A stretch of DNA of 64,000 bases from Paenibacillus doosanensis (GCF_025060755.1 NZ_JANYUY010000034.1:24221-88220); one strand, 5' to 3'. Counted from the first letter of the stretch, positions 1-9,033 are shown. Made by a program: numbers and translations. Notes: generated from the letters alone by a model not told the origin.

Positions 1-1
1 A

Positions 2-397
2 TTCCTGAACGCCGCCGAGTACATTTTGGCCGGAGGCAATCCGAACGTAATGCTCTGCGAGCGCGGAATCCGAACATTCGAACCTTACACGAGAAATACG
101 CTCGATCTCGCCGCCATCCCGGCGCTGCAATCGCTCAGCCATCTGCCGGTCATTTCCGATCCGAGCCACGGCACGGGGCGCAGAGAGCTGGTCGAGCCGA
201 TGAGTAAAGCTTCCGTAGCCGCAGGCGCTAACGGGCTGATCGTGGAAATGCATACCGATCCGGACAATTCGATGACAGGAGACGGGGTTCAATCGCTGTT
301 CCCGGATCAATTCGCCAAGCTGATGGTCGATTTGGAGAAGCTGGCTCCGCTGGTAGGCAAACGGTTTGATACGAAAAAAGAGTCAATTACCGTATAA
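2..397 (+). CDS. aroF: 3-deoxy-7-phosphoheptulonate synthase, C-terminal part
   Basis: This is the last 131 codons of a DAHP synthase whose start lies before the window. The enzyme condenses phosphoenolpyruvate with erythrose 4-phosphate, the first step of the shikimate pathway. The visible part carries the family's metal-binding DPSHGTGRR motif and the [18 protein letters not shown] segment, which are typical of the type I-beta enzymes found in Firmicutes. The open frame runs in from base 2 and stops at TAA 395-397. Whether an N-terminal chorismate mutase or regulatory domain is present cannot be seen. A terminator follows, so it appears to end its transcription unit. Confidence 0.88.
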   Translation, partial: FLNAAEYILAGGNPNVMLCERGIRTFEPYTRNTLDLAAIPALQSLSHLPVISDPSHGTGRRELVEPMSKASVAAGANGLIVEMHTDPDNSMTGDGVQSLFPDQFAKLMVDLEKLAPLVGKRFDTKKESITV

Positions 398-422
398 TCT
401 CACAAGCAAATAAATAAATGAC

Positions 423-464
423 AAGACTTGATTTCCCGTTAATGAGGAGATCAAGTCTTTTTTT
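423..464 (+). terminator. Rho-independent terminator of the DAHP synthase gene
   Basis: A 10-bp perfect stem, aagacttgat pairing with atcaagtctt, closes a 17-nt loop and is followed by a run of seven T. It lies 25 bases after the stop codon. Confidence 0.9.
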
Positions 465-493
465 GTCGAAAATATGAACAAAATCGATCGATG

Positions 494-510
494 TGTGAGA
501 ATACCTTACA
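494..510 (+). promoter_or_regulatory. GlnR/TnrA operator
   Basis: The sequence TGTGAGAATACCTTACA fits the nitrogen-control consensus TGTNA-N7-TNACA at every fixed position. It sits 28 bases upstream of the -35 element of the glnA promoter. In Bacillus-type bacteria GlnR and TnrA bind such sites near nitrogen-metabolism genes. Control of this glnA by glutamine status is therefore likely; whether the site activates or represses here is not visible. Confidence 0.82.
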
Positions 511-538
511 TATCCATAAAAAATACCTGACATAACTA

Positions 539-568
539 TTGACGGTTATTCACGAAAAGTTTTATAAT
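539..568 (+). promoter_or_regulatory. Sigma-A promoter of glnA
   Basis: TTGACG at 539-544 and TATAAT at 563-568 are separated by 18 bases, close to the vegetative consensus. The transcript would begin near 575, leaving a leader of about 70 nt before the glnA start codon. Confidence 0.8.
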
Positions 569-647
569 AACACCATAATAAATAAAAAACTTGAACAATG
601 TACGAACAAACCGTGAAGAATGTTCGGAAATTAGGAGGTTGGCTACA

Positions 648-2072
648 ATGTCAATTCAAAACGTATTAAGCATCCTTAAAGAAAAAGGCATCGAGTGGGT
701 AGATTTTCGCTTTGTCGATCTTTCCGGTAGAGCTCATCATATTTCCTTGCCAGCGAATGAAGTTGACGAAGCTACATTTGTGAACGGGGTAGCGTTCGAC
801 GGATCTTCTATTCCTGGTTTCAAAGGTATTGAAGAATCTGACATGGTTATGCTTCCTGATACCGAGACGGTATATGTAGACCCTTTTACTGCTCATCCTA
901 CGCTGATCGTGATGTGTAATATCCACACTCCTGAAGGCGAGCGCTATGATCGTGACCCGCGGAGCATTGCTCAAAAAGCGGAAGAGTACTTGCAATCGGC
1001 AGGAGTAGGCACAACGGCATTCTTTGCCCCTGAATCCGAATTTTTCATCTTCGACGAAGTTCGTTTCGAGAGCGGACAAAACAAATCTTCTTATTTCGTA
1101 GATTCCGAAGAAGCTCACTGGAACTCGAACCGTAAAGAAGAAGGCGGAAACCTTGGCTTCAAAGTCGGTCATAAAGGCGGTTACGTGCCTGTAGGTCCTA
1201 CGGATACGCAGCAAGACATTCGCAGCGAAATGTGTCGTCTGTTGATGGAAGCCGGTCTTCGTATCGAGCGCCATCACCATGAAGTGGCTACCGCCGGTCA
1301 AGGCGAAATTAACTTCCGCTTCGACACATTGACTACAACGGCCGATAACCTGATGAAATATAAATATATCGTACAAAACACAGCCAGACAATACGGCAAA
1401 GTGGCTACGTTTATGCCAAAACCGCTGTTCGGCGACAACGGAAGCGGCATGCACGTTCACCAATCGATCTTCGACGGCGATACTCCTCTTTTCTATGAAA
1501 AAGGCGGCTACGCTAACCTGAGTGAAATGGCATTGAACTACATCGGCGGTATCTTGTACCATGCGCCTGCTTTGATCGCGTTGACGAACCCGTCCACGAA
1601 CTCGTTCAAACGTCTGGTTCCTGGCTACGAAGCGCCGGTTAACCTGGCATTCTCCAAAGGCAACCGTTCCGCAGCGATTCGTATTCCGGTTGGCGCCGTT
1701 ACGCCTAAAGGCTGTCGTATTGAGTTCCGTACTCCGGACTCCACCGCGAACCCTTACCTTGCTTTCGCAGCTATGCTGATGGCCGGTTTGGACGGCATCA
1801 AGAAGAAAATCGACCCTCGCGCTCTCGGCTATGGTCCGCTGGATAAAAACATCTACGACCTGTCCGACGCAGAAAAAGGCGAAATCCGCAGCGTGCCTGG
1901 CACGTTGGACGAAGCTCTTAACGCTCTGGAAGCCGACTATGAGTTCTTGACTGAAGGCGGCGTATTCACGAAAGACTTCATCGATAACTACATCGGTTTG
2001 AAACGCAGCGAAGCCAAAGCCGTATCCATCCGGATTCATCCGCATGAATACTCCTTGTACTTCGATCTGTAA
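648..2072 (+). CDS. glnA: Type I glutamine synthetase, GSI-beta-like
   Basis: The enzyme makes glutamine from glutamate, ammonia and ATP. ATG 648 is chosen because TTAGGAGG precedes it by a normal spacing and the protein then starts like known GlnA; the longer open frame has no ribosome site. The 474-residue product has the NGVAFDGSS, ATAGQGEINFRF, KPLFGDNGSGMH and NRSAAIRIP signatures. It carries the insertion at about residues 146-182 seen in the E. coli-type enzyme but absent from the roughly 444-residue B. subtilis GlnA. Tyr403 sits in NIYDL, equivalent to the adenylylation site of the E. coli enzyme. The segment KGIEESDM lacks the arginine that mediates feedback control in B. subtilis GS. 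A GlnR box lies upstream and no glnR gene is adjacent. Confidence 0.95.
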   Translation: MSIQNVLSILKEKGIEWVDFRFVDLSGRAHHISLPANEVDEATFVNGVAFDGSSIPGFKGIEESDMVMLPDTETVYVDPFTAHPTLIVMCNIHTPEGERYDRDPRSIAQKAEEYLQSAGVGTTAFFAPESEFFIFDEVRFESGQNKSSYFVDSEEAHWNSNRKEEGGNLGFKVGHKGGYVPVGPTDTQQDIRSEMCRLLMEAGLRIERHHHEVATAGQGEINFRFDTLTTTADNLMKYKYIVQNTARQYGKVATFMPKPLFGDNGSGMHVHQSIFDGDTPLFYEKGGYANLSEMALNYIGGILYHAPALIALTNPSTNSFKRLVPGYEAPVNLAFSKGNRSAAIRIPVGAVTPKGCRIEFRTPDSTANPYLAFAAMLMAGLDGIKKKIDPRALGYGPLDKNIYDLSDAEKGEIRSVPGTLDEALNALEADYEFLTEGGVFTKDFIDNYIGLKRSEAKAVSIRIHPHEYSLYFDL

Positions 2073-2103
2073 GATCCGCTCTAATACGATCTATATAATA
2101 GAA

Positions 2104-2143
2104 AGAAGGCAGTCCCGGTTCATATTCGGGGCTGCCTTCTTTG
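2104..2143 (+). terminator. Rho-independent terminator of glnA
   Basis: A strong stem, aagaaggcagtccc against ggggctgccttctt, sits about 30 bases after the glnA stop. The A-rich 5' side and T-rich 3' side suggest that it may also stop the leftward gene ending at 2183. Confidence 0.8.
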
Positions 2144-2182
2144 TGCTGAAGGACGGCTGCACGCCGCCGGGTGCTCCGGCGG

Positions 2183-2998
2183 TTACAAGGCATCGCCGAT
2201 GAGCGCATCGGGGGCGGAGGCATCGACGAACCGTCCGCCTTGCAGCATGGGGACCGCCTCGTAGCGATCCGTGCTCGAGCAATGCGTGACATCGTCTTCG
2301 AAGCCGCGCAGACGAAGCTCCCGGCCGCTGGCGCAGTCCAGGAGCAGCGCCCTCACGTCGCTGCGCACCGCCTCGTAGGCAGCAGCGCACAGCCGGGCCT
2401 CCGGGGAGCGGCTGCCGCTCAGCCCGGAGAGAATGGCTCCTGCGCCCAAATAATCTTCGATAGCGGGACGCAGGCTATTTTCTTCTTGGCGGGCGTTGTC
2501 CCACCGTTCCCCGCAGGCGATGACGGTAACGGCTTTGCCGGGTCGCAGGAGTCTCAGCCGTTCGGCAGCGCGTGCCGCGGCGGAGGCGTTGAGCAGACTG
2601 CCTGCGATGACCGCGGCCGTTTGCGCTGCGGCTCCGGCTGCGGTGCAGGCGGCTCCGTTGGCGGAGCAGAGGACGAATGGCCTGGATCGGTCCGCAGAGC
2701 CGAACGATAAGGGAGAGAGCGAATGGCCTCCGGTCTTGGCCGCTTCGGCCCGGCCGGTAACGAGCTCCGCTCCCTGAGCTGCGGCAAAGGAACGGGCGCC
2801 CTCCATCGGCGGGGGATACGGTATAATCAGCGCGCCGTAATGCAGCGCGGTAACGACCGTCGAGGAGAAGCTGAGAACATCGACGATGATGACGATATCC
2901 CCTCGTTCGGCGGCAGCTCTGGCCCCGCGCGGGCCCCATTCGATTCGGCAATCGTAAGGCGCTTGATCAGTGTAGTGAAAACCGTGTAGGACGTTCAT
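2183..2998 (-). CDS. 2-phosphosulfolactate phosphatase (ComB) family protein
   Basis: The 271-residue product resembles the ComB family, phosphatases that remove phosphate from 2-phosphosulfolactate in methanogens; in Firmicutes the physiological substrate is mostly unproven. Recognisable parts are the N-terminal VIIVDVLSFSSTVVTAL strand-helix and the RPFVLCSANGA segment. The start at 2998 is preferred because its ATG overlaps the stop of the upstream acetyltransferase gene as ATGA, implying translational coupling, and AAGGATGG precedes it. The frame extends further upstream inside the neighbour, but that extension is not family sequence. The gene is alanine-rich and has high GC compared with glnA. 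Confidence 0.75.
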   Translation of the reverse strand: MNVLHGFHYTDQAPYDCRIEWGPRGARAAAERGDIVIIVDVLSFSSTVVTALHYGALIIPYPPPMEGARSFAAAQGAELVTGRAEAAKTGGHSLSPLSFGSADRSRPFVLCSANGAACTAAGAAAQTAAVIAGSLLNASAAARAAERLRLLRPGKAVTVIACGERWDNARQEENSLRPAIEDYLGAGAILSGLSGSRSPEARLCAAAYEAVRSDVRALLLDCASGRELRLRGFEDDVTHCSSTDRYEAVPMLQGGRFVDASAPDALIGDAL

Positions 2999-3465
2999 GA
3001 GTTCCATCCTTGCATAGGATACATATACACAATCTTTTGCGCGATCCACTCGAACCCCTCCGCAGCGTAGAGAGAGCGGGCCGGAGCGTTATCCAGGTCG
3101 GTTTCGAGCTGCATGCGGCCCGCGCCCCACTCCTCGGCCAAGGCCGCCGCGCGCCGCAGCAATGCGCTGCCGACACCGAGCCTACGGTACAACGGAGCCG
3201 TAAACAGATCCTGAATCCGCATAATCGGCAGCCCTTTCGAGGTGGAGAAGCCCCAGTTGTACGTAAGAAAACCGGCCGCATGGGAATCGAACCGGGCGAG
3301 CAGACCGAAGGCGTTCGGGAACTGCAGCAGCCGTTCCAAGGCATGGCGGCATTCTTTCGTCAGATGGTCTTCATGTTTGGCGTCGCGGGTACGGTACATC
3401 GTTAATAAGCGGGTCATTTCGTCCAAATGCTCCGCTCCCAGCTCGGCTACAGTTACATGGTTCAT
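2995..3465 (-). CDS. GNAT family N-acetyltransferase
   Basis: This 156-residue protein has the GNAT acetyl-CoA-binding motif A as RRLGVGSALLRRAAALAEE, preceded by the usual beta-4 strand (MRIQDLFTAPLY). The later NAPARSLYAAEGFEW segment is the typical motif B. The acceptor substrate cannot be told from sequence. A strong TAAGGAGGT lies just before ATG 3465. It is the first gene of a two-gene leftward unit, and its TGA overlaps the start of the ComB-like gene. Confidence 0.85.
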   Translation of the reverse strand: MNHVTVAELGAEHLDEMTRLLTMYRTRDAKHEDHLTKECRHALERLLQFPNAFGLLARFDSHAAGFLTYNWGFSTSKGLPIMRIQDLFTAPLYRRLGVGSALLRRAAALAEEWGAGRMQLETDLDNAPARSLYAAEGFEWIAQKIVYMYPMQGWNS

Positions 3466-3472
3466 GTCTTAA

Positions 3473-3827
3473 CCTCCTTAGGGTATGGGCTTGCAGGAAA
3501 ATTGTGACATGAAATCCGGGGAAAATATAGACTTATACTGAGCGGTTTGTTATGATGTTGAATAAGGAGTATCCGAATTTCCGGACTCCCTGAACGGATG
3601 AGTGAAAATCAAATACTACACATGACGGACCGCTGAAGCAGCGGTCCTTTTTGTATATTTCGGTGCAAAGGTAAAAGATGGGATCGACCTATTGAGCCGG
3701 GAATAAAGTTAGTGGTAACCTTGATTTAGTAGAAGGATTTTCCAAATATATCATTTTCAACATTAGCTCATGCTTGAGATTTCAGCCTAATACAGAAATT
3801 TAATAAAGATGGGAAGGAAGCGGTAAA
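3473..3827. other. Intergenic region with possible small transcript
   Basis: These 355 bases separate the leftward acetyltransferase gene from the rightward peptidase pseudogene. An isolated terminator hairpin at 3627-3652 has no obvious gene in front of it on the + strand. Between about 3530 and 3625 there is only a 13-codon frame (ATG at 3553) and a short imperfect stem, ggagt..ccg with cgg..actcc, near 3567-3590. No convincing promoter could be fixed; TATACT near 3534 could serve as a -10. The remainder to 3827 holds only the GGGAAGGAAG ribosome site of the next gene. Confidence 0.4.
3627..3652 (+). terminator. Isolated rho-independent terminator
   Basis: A perfect 8-bp stem, ggaccgct with agcggtcc, has a 5-nt loop followed by TTTTT. 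It does not follow an annotated + strand gene, so it may end a small RNA. Confidence 0.75.
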
Positions 3828-5652
3828 ATGGATGTTTATATCGACGATCACAAGCTGATCGAGGAGATTAACAAACTTCATTATCGGCAGTTTCTGGAAG
3901 TCCATATATCCCCTGATGATAAAGATATTTTGGTAGTGTTCGGCAGTTCGGATGTTCCGGAACCCAATTATGCATTCGATGAATATAACCGGTCGATTTG
4001 GAAGTATTCCCTGGCAAGCAAAAGCTGGATTCAGATGACATCGCCGGAGGAAGATTCGTCAAAGGTGGCCTGGTGTCCTCTCGGCCTGAAAATTGCCTTT
4101 GTATATTTGAACAATGGACAAAAAGAGCTCGGCATCATGAACCGGGACGGATCGGATAGGAGAATATTAACACAATCCACATTCGGCGGCAGAGACCCTT
4201 TTAACGGAACAACATTATGCTGGTCTCCGAACTCTCAACACCTGGCTTATGTAGTGATGCCTAATGGCAGCAAATACGGATTAGCCAAAAAAATGAAAGA
4301 GAAATATAGAAATCCTGATGATATTACTATTTATAAGGGCGGCGATGATTTATATAAAAAAATGCGTCTGGAGTTATCGGTGTTTGAATCCGAATTGCAT
4401 CTTATAGACGTGAACACGCTTGAGGACCGGAAAGTCCTATCGGTCAAAGAGAAAATGATAAAATTGGAACAATGGTTTCCTGAAGGGAATAGCCTGCTGA
4501 TTTCAATAGGGGATGAGCTTTGCCGATTAAACTTGGACAATGGTCAATGTACAAGTCTATATAAAGGGCGCATCGAATTAACCCAAATGATAGGCAGCGA
4601 GATTCTCATGGCTAGACGGGCGGCAAATGAAATACAGGCAGGGAAAATTACCGACGGTGAATTTCAAATTGAAAATGCAGTACATTCCCCAGGTTATAAT
4701 AACCAATTGCATACGTGGTCGAATGATGGAAAGTATATCGTTTTCAGCGCCCAGAACGGTGTTACGAATGCACTGTATACGTTCTCAAGAGCGAATTCTC
4801 AAGTGAATCAAATTACCCCTATAAATCATGCAGTATGGTCGCCCAGACATCGCGCAGGAGCAAAGAGCTTTCATTATTCTTGAAGGAATTGTCGTTTTGC
4901 CTCCCGGCTTCAAGATACAAGTCAAAAAAAGCCCGACATTAGTATTTTTACATGGAGGACCGGCGAATGGTACAGTAACCGCAAGCTTGACGGAGCTCAT
5001 TTCGGCGCGGGGTGAAAGCGCCGCATTTTATCTTGCGCTGCATGGTTATGCCGTTTTTCTGCCGAATTTTAGAGGTAGCAGCGGTTACGGCGATACGTTT
5101 ATGGAGGAGGCGAAGGGTGCAAGTTTAATGTCTGCACCCTATGAAGATGTCATTGCAGGCGTTAAGCATCTTATTGATCTAGGAATTACGGACCCCGACC
5201 GATTGGGAATTTACGGATCAAGCTTTGGGGCTATGCTGGTAACGTGGACTGTTGCTAAAACATCCATATTTAAAGGTGCGGCTGCAGCCGTCGGTATTTA
5301 TGATCTTCTCTACGATGACCGATATGGCAATAAAGGCAGCTATGAAGAAAAGTGGGTAGACAAACAAATATACAAAATGAATTCGCCGATTGAGCAGGTT
5401 AATGATATTGAAGCACCTGTACTTTTTTTCGAAACCAGCGCAGAGCGCTCGCTCTATGGCAGTGTAGCCACTCCGTTCATAAACGGATTGAGATCCAAAA
5501 ACACGGAAGCCTATTTAATTTGCTATCCAAAGGCTTTCCATAATGGGGGATGGAATGATATTTACAAAAAAGATTATATGAAAAGACTTCGGCTTTGGTT
5601 TGATCATTGTATTCACGGCAAAGATTTGCCTGGAAGCTTTTATGAAGCATAA
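3828..5652 (+). pseudogene. S9 family (prolyl oligopeptidase-like) peptidase, frameshifted
   Basis: Two overlapping frames make up one S9-type peptidase of about 608 residues. The first (3828-4883) is the N-terminal beta-propeller with TolB/WD-like repeats such as WCPLGLKIAFVYL and WSPNSQHLAYV. The second, reading through to 5652, is the alpha/beta hydrolase domain with the LVFLHGGPA oxyanion segment, the nucleophile elbow GIYGSSFGAML, and a C-terminal His in YPKAFHNGG. The frames join if one C is removed from the CCC at 4842-4844, giving AVWSPDIAQEQ, which is a normal inter-domain sequence. The catalytic Asp is not evident: the usual HGxxDxxVP region reads FFETSAERSLYG. A true pseudogene, a sequencing error or an atypical enzyme are all possible. 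Confidence 0.75.
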
Positions 5653-5671
5653 ACTGCGGCTTGCGGTTGAT

Positions 5672-6235
5672 TTACATAGAAAACCGCGCCAATATTTCAT
5701 ACATCGGCTGATGGTTCATCCGTGTGCGGTACAGAACGAACTGTGAGCAGCTCCATGAAGATTCGCCGCTTCGCATCCATTCGGAATCCAGCTCGGCAGC
5801 CGGAGGGAAGGGCGATTCGTCCGCATACTTCCTCGCTATAGTAATATGGGGGCGGTAAGGCCGGTCCTCCGGCCGGAAGCCGAGGGGCATCACCGACTGC
5901 TCGATGCGGGACTGCAGCGAATGCAAAGCGTCCAGCTCCCCTTGCACGCCCATCCACAGCACGCTCGGAGCGGGCGGTCTGCCGAACGTGCCGAGGCGAC
6001 CGAGCTGCAAGCGGAACGGCGCTCCCGCAGACGCCGCATCGTTCATTGCCGCCTTGACCTTGTCGGCTGTCACGGTGTCGGTGTCGCCGAGAAAGGTCAA
6101 TGTGATGTGCAGGTCGTCCGGATACACCCATTTGCGGAAAGCCAGTTTGGGCTGCAATTGCTCCATAAGCTTGCTAAGCTCGCTTCGCGGCTGCGGAGGA
6201 ACGGGAATAGCGATAAAAAGCCGGTCTTTGGTCAT
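5672..6235 (-). CDS. thpR: RNA 2',3'-cyclic phosphodiesterase
   Basis: A 187-residue member of the 2H phosphoesterase superfamily, the ThpR/LigT group, which opens 2',3'-cyclic phosphate ends on RNA and was first described as a 2'-5' RNA ligase. Both signature motifs are present: HITLTFLG near residue 43 and HITIARK near residue 134, each giving one catalytic His and Thr. Size matches the family (about 180 residues). It is a single gene, convergent with the peptidase pseudogene and divergent from serC. Confidence 0.9.
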   Translation of the reverse strand: MTKDRLFIAIPVPPQPRSELSKLMEQLQPKLAFRKWVYPDDLHITLTFLGDTDTVTADKVKAAMNDAASAGAPFRLQLGRLGTFGRPPAPSVLWMGVQGELDALHSLQSRIEQSVMPLGFRPEDRPYRPHITIARKYADESPFPPAAELDSEWMRSGESSWSCSQFVLYRTRMNHQPMYEILARFSM

Positions 6236-6334
6236 AACTGCTTCCTTCCTTCTCTCATTGAAGTTTCATCTTCATCAGCATTTCCGGCAGGTTGTGAAAT
6301 ATGTATCAATGATGTGAAGAATGCGCATAACTAC

Positions 6335-6363
6335 TTGATGGATAGGGACAAACTTGCTATCAT
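6335..6363 (+). promoter_or_regulatory. Probable sigma-A promoter of serC
   Basis: TTGATG and TATCAT are separated by exactly 17 bases. The likely start of transcription is about 45 bases before the serC ATG. Confidence 0.6.
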
Positions 6364-6417
6364 AGCCATATCATATCAAAAGATGCTGATGCTAAAAACA
6401 GGTGAAGGTGTGAAACC

Positions 6418-7506
6418 ATGACAAAACGCGCGTACAATTTTAACCCGGGTCCAGCCGCTCTGCCGCTTGAGGTGTTGCAGCAAGCACAGGAGCAATTCGT
6501 CGATTACAATGGAATCGGCATGTCCTTGATGGAAATTTCTCATCGCAGCAAAGAATACGAAGCGATCAACGCAGAGACGCAGGCGCTCTTGCTGGAGCTT
6601 CTCGGATTGGAATCCGGATATAAAGTATTGTTTATGGGGGGCGGAGCCAGCACGCAGTTCGCTACCATTCCTTTGAACTTCCTGAAGCCGGGCAAGGTCG
6701 GCAGCTATATTATTACCGGCAGCTTCTCGGAGAAAGCCTATGAAGAAGCGAAAGTGTTAGGGGAAGCGGTTATCGCGGCATCCAACAAGGAAGGCAAGTG
6801 GAGAAGTCTTCCGAAAGCGGAAGACCTGCGGATCGATCCGAATTCGGCTTACGTTCATATGACGACGAACAACACGATCGAAGGCTCGCAGTTTTCTTAT
6901 ATTCCGGAGACGGGCGGCATTCCGTTGATCGGCGATATGACGAGCGGCATTTTGAGCCGTCCGATCGACGCCAAGAAGTACGCGATGATCTATGCGGGAG
7001 CACAGAAAAACCTGGGTCCGTCCGGCGTGACGGTAGCGGTGATCCGCGACGATCTGCTGGCGGACGAGCCTAAGCATGTTCCGGTTATGCTGCGTTATTC
7101 GACGCATGCGAAGAACAGCTCGCTCTATAATACGCCTCCGGTTCACTCGATCTATATGGTGAATCTGGTTTTGAAATGGGTGAAAAACAACGGCGGCGTC
7201 GCGGCGATGGAGAAAAACAACATCGAGAAAAGCAAGCTCGTATACGACGTCATCGATGCGAGCGGCGGCTTCTACAACGGAAACGTCGATGCCGACAGCC
7301 GTTCCATTATGAATATTACGTTCCGCTTGCCGAGCGAAGAGCTGGAGAAGCAATTCGTGAAGGAATCGGAGAAGCATAACTTCGTCGGTTTGGCGGGACA
7401 CCGCAGCGTTGGCGGCATTCGCGCGTCGGCTTACAACGCCGTGCCGTACGAAGCTTGCAAAGCGCTGGCTGATTTTATGGCCGACTTCCAGAAGCGCAAC
7501 GGATAA
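6418..7506 (+). CDS. serC: Phosphoserine aminotransferase
   Basis: The 362-residue enzyme converts 3-phosphohydroxypyruvate and glutamate to phosphoserine in serine synthesis and also takes part in pyridoxal phosphate synthesis in some bacteria. Family signatures are the N-terminal NFNPGPAALPLEVL, the GGGAST glycine loop and the lysine that binds PLP in YAGAQKNLGPSG near residue 197. Length is standard. AGGTGAAGGTG precedes the ATG. It has its own promoter and a terminator and so appears monocistronic. Confidence 0.96.
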   Translation: MTKRAYNFNPGPAALPLEVLQQAQEQFVDYNGIGMSLMEISHRSKEYEAINAETQALLLELLGLESGYKVLFMGGGASTQFATIPLNFLKPGKVGSYIITGSFSEKAYEEAKVLGEAVIAASNKEGKWRSLPKAEDLRIDPNSAYVHMTTNNTIEGSQFSYIPETGGIPLIGDMTSGILSRPIDAKKYAMIYAGAQKNLGPSGVTVAVIRDDLLADEPKHVPVMLRYSTHAKNSSLYNTPPVHSIYMVNLVLKWVKNNGGVAAMEKNNIEKSKLVYDVIDASGGFYNGNVDADSRSIMNITFRLPSEELEKQFVKESEKHNFVGLAGHRSVGGIRASAYNAVPYEACKALADFMADFQKRNG

Positions 7507-7517
7507 GGAATCGAACG

Positions 7518-7555
7518 GGCAGTCCTTGCTGCACAAGGGGGACTGTCTTTTTCTT
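7518..7555 (+). terminator. Rho-independent terminator of serC
   Basis: The stem ggcagtcc/ggactgtc, with one G-T pair, encloses a 14-nt loop and is followed by TTTTTCTTTT, about a dozen bases after the stop codon. Confidence 0.8.
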
Positions 7556-7576
7556 TTGCGGGCGGGCGGCTTGATA

Positions 7577-7612
7577 AGAAGCGCCGCTTCGGTGACAGCA
7601 AGCGGCGCTTCT
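7577..7612 (-). terminator. Hairpin between convergent serC and response regulator gene
   Basis: A perfect 13-bp inverted repeat, agaagcgccgctt with aagcggcgcttct, lies 45 bases beyond the stop of the leftward response regulator. It has no clear T run, so it may act as an RNA-stabilising end or a weak terminator. Confidence 0.5.
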
Positions 7613-7656
7613 CGAGCCAGGCAAAATAAGAGAGGGAGCTTGAGAATGGGGCGGGC

Positions 7657-8370
7657 TTAAGCGAGCGATTCTTTAACTGCAGGCTCCGCCAGCTTGTAGC
7701 CGACATTGCGAATCGTGACGATATATTCCGGGTTGCGGGCGTTATGCTCGATCTTATCGCGCAGATGGCTGATATGCACGTCGACGATGCGCGTATCCCC
7801 GAGAAAATGGTAGTCCCACACGCCGTGCAGCAGCTGCTGGCGGCTTAACACTTTGCCTCGGTGCTTGCAGAGAAACAGCAGCAGATCGAATTCCTTCGGC
7901 GTCAGCTCGATAATTTCGCCGCGCAGCGTCACTTCACGCTGATCGGGTTGAATTTCGATCTGGCCGATCGTTACCGGAGTGTTCTCCGCAATGGACGGCA
8001 GCGTCTGAATTCGGCGCAGAATGGCTTGAATCCGCGAGATCAGCTCCTGCGGGCTGAACGGTTTCGTCATATAATCATCCGCTCCGTTATCGAGGCCGGC
8101 GATTTTATCGGATAAGTCCTGCATGGCGGTCAGCATAATGATCGGCACGAGATTGTTTTGTTCGCGCAGCTTGCGGCATACTTGAATACCGTCCATTTTG
8201 GGCAGCATAAGGTCCAGCACGATAACATCGGGGCGAAAATGCTGAATGGCCGGAAATACCGCTTCGCCGTCATATACGCAGTGCACCTCGAAGCCTACCA
8301 GCTTCAGGTTAAACTCTATTAGCATCGAAATGGAAGGTTCGTCGTCTACGACAAGAATTTTCTTCTTCAT
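7657..8370 (-). CDS. OmpR/PhoB-family response regulator (orphan)
   Basis: The 237-residue protein has a receiver domain with phospho-acceptor Asp53 in VIVLDLMLPKMDG, the acidic pair VVDDE and the conserved Lys in YMTKPFSP. A winged-helix DNA-binding domain of the PhoB type follows, with LTPKEFDLLLFL and RIVDVHISHLRDKIE. It therefore acts as a phosphorylation-dependent transcription factor. No sensor kinase gene is next to it on either side, so its partner is elsewhere. It resembles Bacillus PhoP/YycF-type regulators, but I cannot assign it to one. Confidence 0.9.
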   Translation of the reverse strand: MKKKILVVDDEPSISMLIEFNLKLVGFEVHCVYDGEAVFPAIQHFRPDVIVLDLMLPKMDGIQVCRKLREQNNLVPIIMLTAMQDLSDKIAGLDNGADDYMTKPFSPQELISRIQAILRRIQTLPSIAENTPVTIGQIEIQPDQREVTLRGEIIELTPKEFDLLLFLCKHRGKVLSRQQLLHGVWDYHFLGDTRIVDVHISHLRDKIEHNARNPEYIVTIRNVGYKLAEPAVKESLA

Positions 8371-8495
8371 CCTTCGAATCTCCTTTTGTCTAAGCGCTTG
8401 ATAACTTTATTATGCCGGATTACTATCAACACGATATTAAGATCAAGTAAACCGAGTGTAAAAATTTTTTGTACAGAGAGGCGGGTAAAACACAG

Positions 8496-8960
8496 ATGGC
8501 TTTTCATATCGTATTAGTCGAGCCGGAAATTCCGGCGAATACGGGCAATATCTCAAGAACGTGCGCGGCGACGGGAACGTGGCTGCATCTGGTCAGACCG
8601 CTCGGATTTGATACGGATGACCGCACTTTGAAGCGGGCCGGGCTCGATTATTGGCATTCGGTCAAGCTTGAATATCACGATTCGTTTCAGGAAGTGAAGG
8701 ATAAATACAAGGACGGCCGTTTTTTCTTCGCGACGACGAAGGCGGATCGGCTTTACACTGATTTTACATTTCAGGACGGCGACTTTCTCGTCTTCGGCAA
8801 AGAGACGAAGGGACTGGCGCCGGAAATATTGGCGGAGCATCCTGGACAATTAATGAAGCTGCCGATGTCGGATGCGGTCCGTTCGCTGAATTTGTCCAAC
8901 TCCGCAGCGATCATTTTGTATGAAGGCTTGAGGCAGACCGGCTTCCCGGGATTGCATTAA
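8496..8960 (+). CDS. trmL: tRNA (cytidine/uridine-2'-O-)-methyltransferase TrmL
   Basis: A 154-residue SPOUT-fold enzyme that methylates the 2'-O of the wobble base in tRNA-Leu isoacceptors. The N-terminal IVLVEPEIPANTGNISRTC and the C-terminal knot sequence RSLNLSNSAAIILYE are diagnostic. The start at ATG 8496 is used, with GAGAGGCGGG upstream; a TTG 27 bases earlier is in frame but lacks a ribosome site. Size matches E. coli TrmL. Confidence 0.93.
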   Translation: MAFHIVLVEPEIPANTGNISRTCAATGTWLHLVRPLGFDTDDRTLKRAGLDYWHSVKLEYHDSFQEVKDKYKDGRFFFATTKADRLYTDFTFQDGDFLVFGKETKGLAPEILAEHPGQLMKLPMSDAVRSLNLSNSAAIILYEGLRQTGFPGLH

Positions 8961-9033
8961 AAAAACGGTGCAACCGATTCGAGGGGCAGGCTCAGCGAAC
9001 TTTTTCACAGTACTTCTAGAGGTATGGCAGGAA

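Noticed and set aside
666..2045. 459-codon frame on the minus strand
   Set aside because: It lies entirely inside glnA in antisense, has no ribosome site and codes for an arginine/valine-rich sequence without domains.
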